In this document: positions 61,601 to 64,000 of the stretch, one piece after another
Layout: each line of letters starts with the position of its first letter
Position numbering within the stretch: the stretch's first letter is position 1
Made by a program: the position numbers and the translations under genes
The notes under the pieces: model-generated
What the model saw: only the letters and a program-made list of their open reading frames with translations
The model's database searches: none
Told to the model about the DNA's origin: nothing
From: Lycocorax pyrrhopterus obiensis
Taxonomy: Eukaryota; Chordata; Aves; Passeriformes; Paradisaeidae
Direction: 5' to 3'
Length of the DNA stretch: 64,000 bases
NCBI GenBank assembly: GCA_014706295.1
Contig: JACSVZ010000001.1
Coordinates: 37,620,318-37,684,317 of the forward strand

Positions 61601-64000
61601 CAGTATTGACTTCAGTGAAGAGAAACACACCAAAAAAGAGGTCTTAGATTTAATTTTTTTTTAAAACACTGAGAAGACAAATATCTATTCAGCAGGGAAA
61701 TCGACAAGAAAACAAACACAGAAAGACTAAACCACAAAGACACAGGGGACACAGTGAAGGGAACTGTGTGAGGCAAAAGGTTTTGGTCATCACCAGTCTT
61801 CTGTTAGACATAGAAAGCATTTCAGATTCATGAATACTTTCTCCTTTTCACTCTAATAACTGAACATTGTCTGAGCTAAACACACCAAGAAATGTATTGA
61901 TTGTGATGTGAGAGATGTCTGACACAGGGAGAAACATTTGCTACAGCTGTGGTCTGATCAGCTACCACAGAGAAAGGGCAGTGAGGGAGAACAGCTACTC
62001 AACTTCATCCCAGTGAGAAAGAGGGCACCACCAAACTGTATTCATTCTGACCTGATTAATCCAGGTTTTTCTGTAAACAACATTTTTATTCAGATTAACA
62101 AATCCTTCAGTAGACCGTAGAATAGGTTGCAGTTTAAATTCTTAACGTACCAAGAACATAGATAAACCAAGAATTAATTAACCAGCTTGGACTGTAAATC
62201 AAGGAAACAATGTTTATTAATCAGACAAGGTCACGTTATAATGTAGTAATGGTTCGAGCTGGGTCAGAGTACTAAAAAAAAAATACGTTTAACCCTTTTA
62301 TACATGTATATGTGAGAAAACTCGTGTTGTGTATTGTATACAACCCAATCAGAATGCAAAAAGATTTTTTTTTTTTTCAATTTCCATTTTCCCAGTGAAT
62401 TTAAACTAAGGATGATCCCTCAAGAACCCTTCAGCTCCTCTTTTCTTTTTCTAGAAGAAAATTATTTGAGGTGTAGGGATCATGGTCACTTCAATTTTCC
62501 TCCTGCAGCATTTCCTTCCTAAGTTTACTTGCAGCCAGATTAAAAAAAGAAATACAGAAAATGTAAGGATTTACTTCACTTTGTAAAAGTGTACAGTATT
62601 TTGAGAAGAAAATAGATACTAACAATCACATGCAAAGAGCTGATTGTAAAGCACAATATTCATAACTTGAAGATATGACTTCTACAAGTGATTGTAGACA
62701 TAAAAATTCTGGTGAGAACTCAAAGCATGAGGATGGAGAGCAAGTCAGAATGAACTGTGAGTAAGGAGCTTGCTTTCTATATAGTTGAGAAAGCATAGGG
62801 AGAATTAGCAAATCCCTGCTCTTAGAAGGTGTAAGAACAAAGTAGACTTGCCCTGATGTCAATTCTTTGTCATTTACCCTTTGCCTAAAGCCATCTTCCT
62901 TCTTTGTGTTAAAAGTGGGGAAAAAAAGGAAAAGTTTTACAAAGTTATGACAGTCATCTCAAGAGACTCCAGAATCTCTTAGAACCTGGGTGTTGAGAAG
63001 CTCTCTAGGTGAAAACAGTCAATTGAGAGAAGATCCCCAGAAAGACACTTCAGAACTGTGTGATTTTTAATTGTGAGGTTCACCTGACCTTCGGAATGAT
63101 GACATCTAAGGTACAGTTCTGTGAGACACCCTCATAGGAAGCTCTTCAAGTTGTCTTTACTTCTAAGCAATGACAAAATATTCTTGAAGTGGCTCCTCAT
63201 GCACAGATTTTTAAAATGGTGAAAGCACTCTGTCCTTAACCCAGAAAAATTCTGTGCTCTGTGCTCTGGTCTTCTATTCATCTTCATCAATAAGGATGCT
63301 TTTTGTCTGCTGGTGCAACAACTGCAGCACATGGACATAACAAGAAAAAAAGCTCAATTCTTCTTCCAATTGAAGATATGTGGTTTTAAGGCTGAAACTG
63401 AGCCTACACCGAAACCTGGACTGGAACTCCTGCAAGAGAGAATTTTAGCAAATTTAGTTCTCTGAAGCTCTGCTGCACATTTGCCACCACAGTTGTAAAG
63501 TGCAATAAAGCAACAATCAGGACAGAAAAACTAAAACTCATCAAAGAGAAGCAAAGGATTCATAGTACGCATTCAAATTCATAAGTAGGCCAGGGAGTTG
63601 AGGGGAATGTTTGCCTTCAAAAAGTTCTGTAATGCTTCTCCCAATCACTTTGAAAAAAATTAAAAAGACATTCTTAAAGGTTGAATAGGATACAAAAGAC
63701 CAGGAGAGTGTACTTTCATTCATACATACATGGGCAAAATACAAATCAGTGGAAATACATTCTATGAAATCGTGACTGCAAGTTCAAAGAGACCAGTGGA
63801 TGAGCCCTGAAACTCTGCCTGTATGTAGTTTTCCTTCAGTGTAAAAGTGTGCCTTTTTTGTGCATTTTTTAGCTGCACATCCTACAAGAATTACCTTATT
63901 TAGTTTCCTGTAGAACTTGGATCTGTATATCTTCTGAAGGCTTCCTCCTTCAAACTGGGATCTGACACTGCAGATTTCTATCTGAAAACTTTAGTATTTT
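61601..64000. other. AT-rich noncoding DNA to the window end
   Basis: No gene or transposon is recognised. A motif-rich spot at 62165-62260 contains AACAATGTTTATTAATCAG and ACAAGGTCACG, which resemble forkhead and oestrogen-related-receptor half-sites. A T-run lies at 62366-62378. The frames near 62626-63744 have no known domains. Confidence 0.4.

Noticed and set aside
62245..62275. tRNA-like GGTTCGA box
   Set aside because: No matching A box or cloverleaf could be drawn around it.
1..64000. CRISPR array, bacterial operon, phage or plasmid features
   Set aside because: No regularly spaced repeats, no ribosome-binding-site-led long frames and no coding density. The repeat content is avian.

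Overview
The window looks like noncoding nuclear DNA of a bird, probably a songbird (passerine). It is strongly AT-rich. It has no protein-coding gene that I can support, no RNA gene, and nothing that resembles a bacterial or viral operon. The organism call rests on the interspersed repeats. There are five fragments of CR1, the main avian LINE; three of them carry recognisable CR1 3' regions, and two of these end in the ATTCTATGATTCT-type octamer terminus. There is also one complete solo LTR whose termini, on the minus strand, start TGTATTGGTTTGGC, a type I associate with passerine endogenous retroviruses. No mammalian SINE, L1 or poly(A)-tailed retroposon was recognised.

Layout. 1-16.6 kb: unique AT-rich DNA with A-rich tracts, a GC-richer patch (6.2-6.6 kb), a pair of 130-bp direct repeats at 6.64 and 9.22 kb, and a G-quadruplex motif at 13.46 kb. 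16.6-24.3 kb: a CR1 3' end, a GC-richer patch at 21.2-21.6 kb, then an inactivated CR1 reverse-transcriptase fragment (23.4-24.25 kb). 24.3-34.4 kb: mostly unique, with GC/CpG-richer patches at 26.1-26.7 and 27.8-28.1 kb. It also holds a small cysteine-rich minus-strand ORF followed by AATAAA at 30.37-30.54 kb. 34.4-35.5 kb: the solo LTR with a 5-bp target-site duplication. 37.6-41.0 kb: three more CR1 pieces and an isolated G-quadruplex motif. 41-64 kb: repeat-poor DNA with several blocks that keep CpGs and dense transcription-factor-like motifs (42.7-43.2, 51.06-51.83, 52.1-53.0, 58.5-59.05, 59.7-60.1 and 61.25-61.6 kb), plus a perfect 17-bp inverted repeat at 56.2 kb.

Interpretation. The low repeat load (about 3 kb of recognisable transposons in 64 kb), the absence of exons and the scattered CpG-retaining blocks fit a gene desert or a very long intron that may hold distal regulatory elements. 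Conservation cannot be seen from a single sequence, so every 'candidate conserved element' below is an inference from base composition and motif density. Nearly all the short open frames are chance frames, repeats or LTR sequence. The items most worth a second look are the cysteine-rich frame at 30.4 kb, the unclassified 130-bp repeat pair, the perfect hairpin at 56.2 kb, the GATA-motif duplication at 51.8 kb and the LTR promoter.
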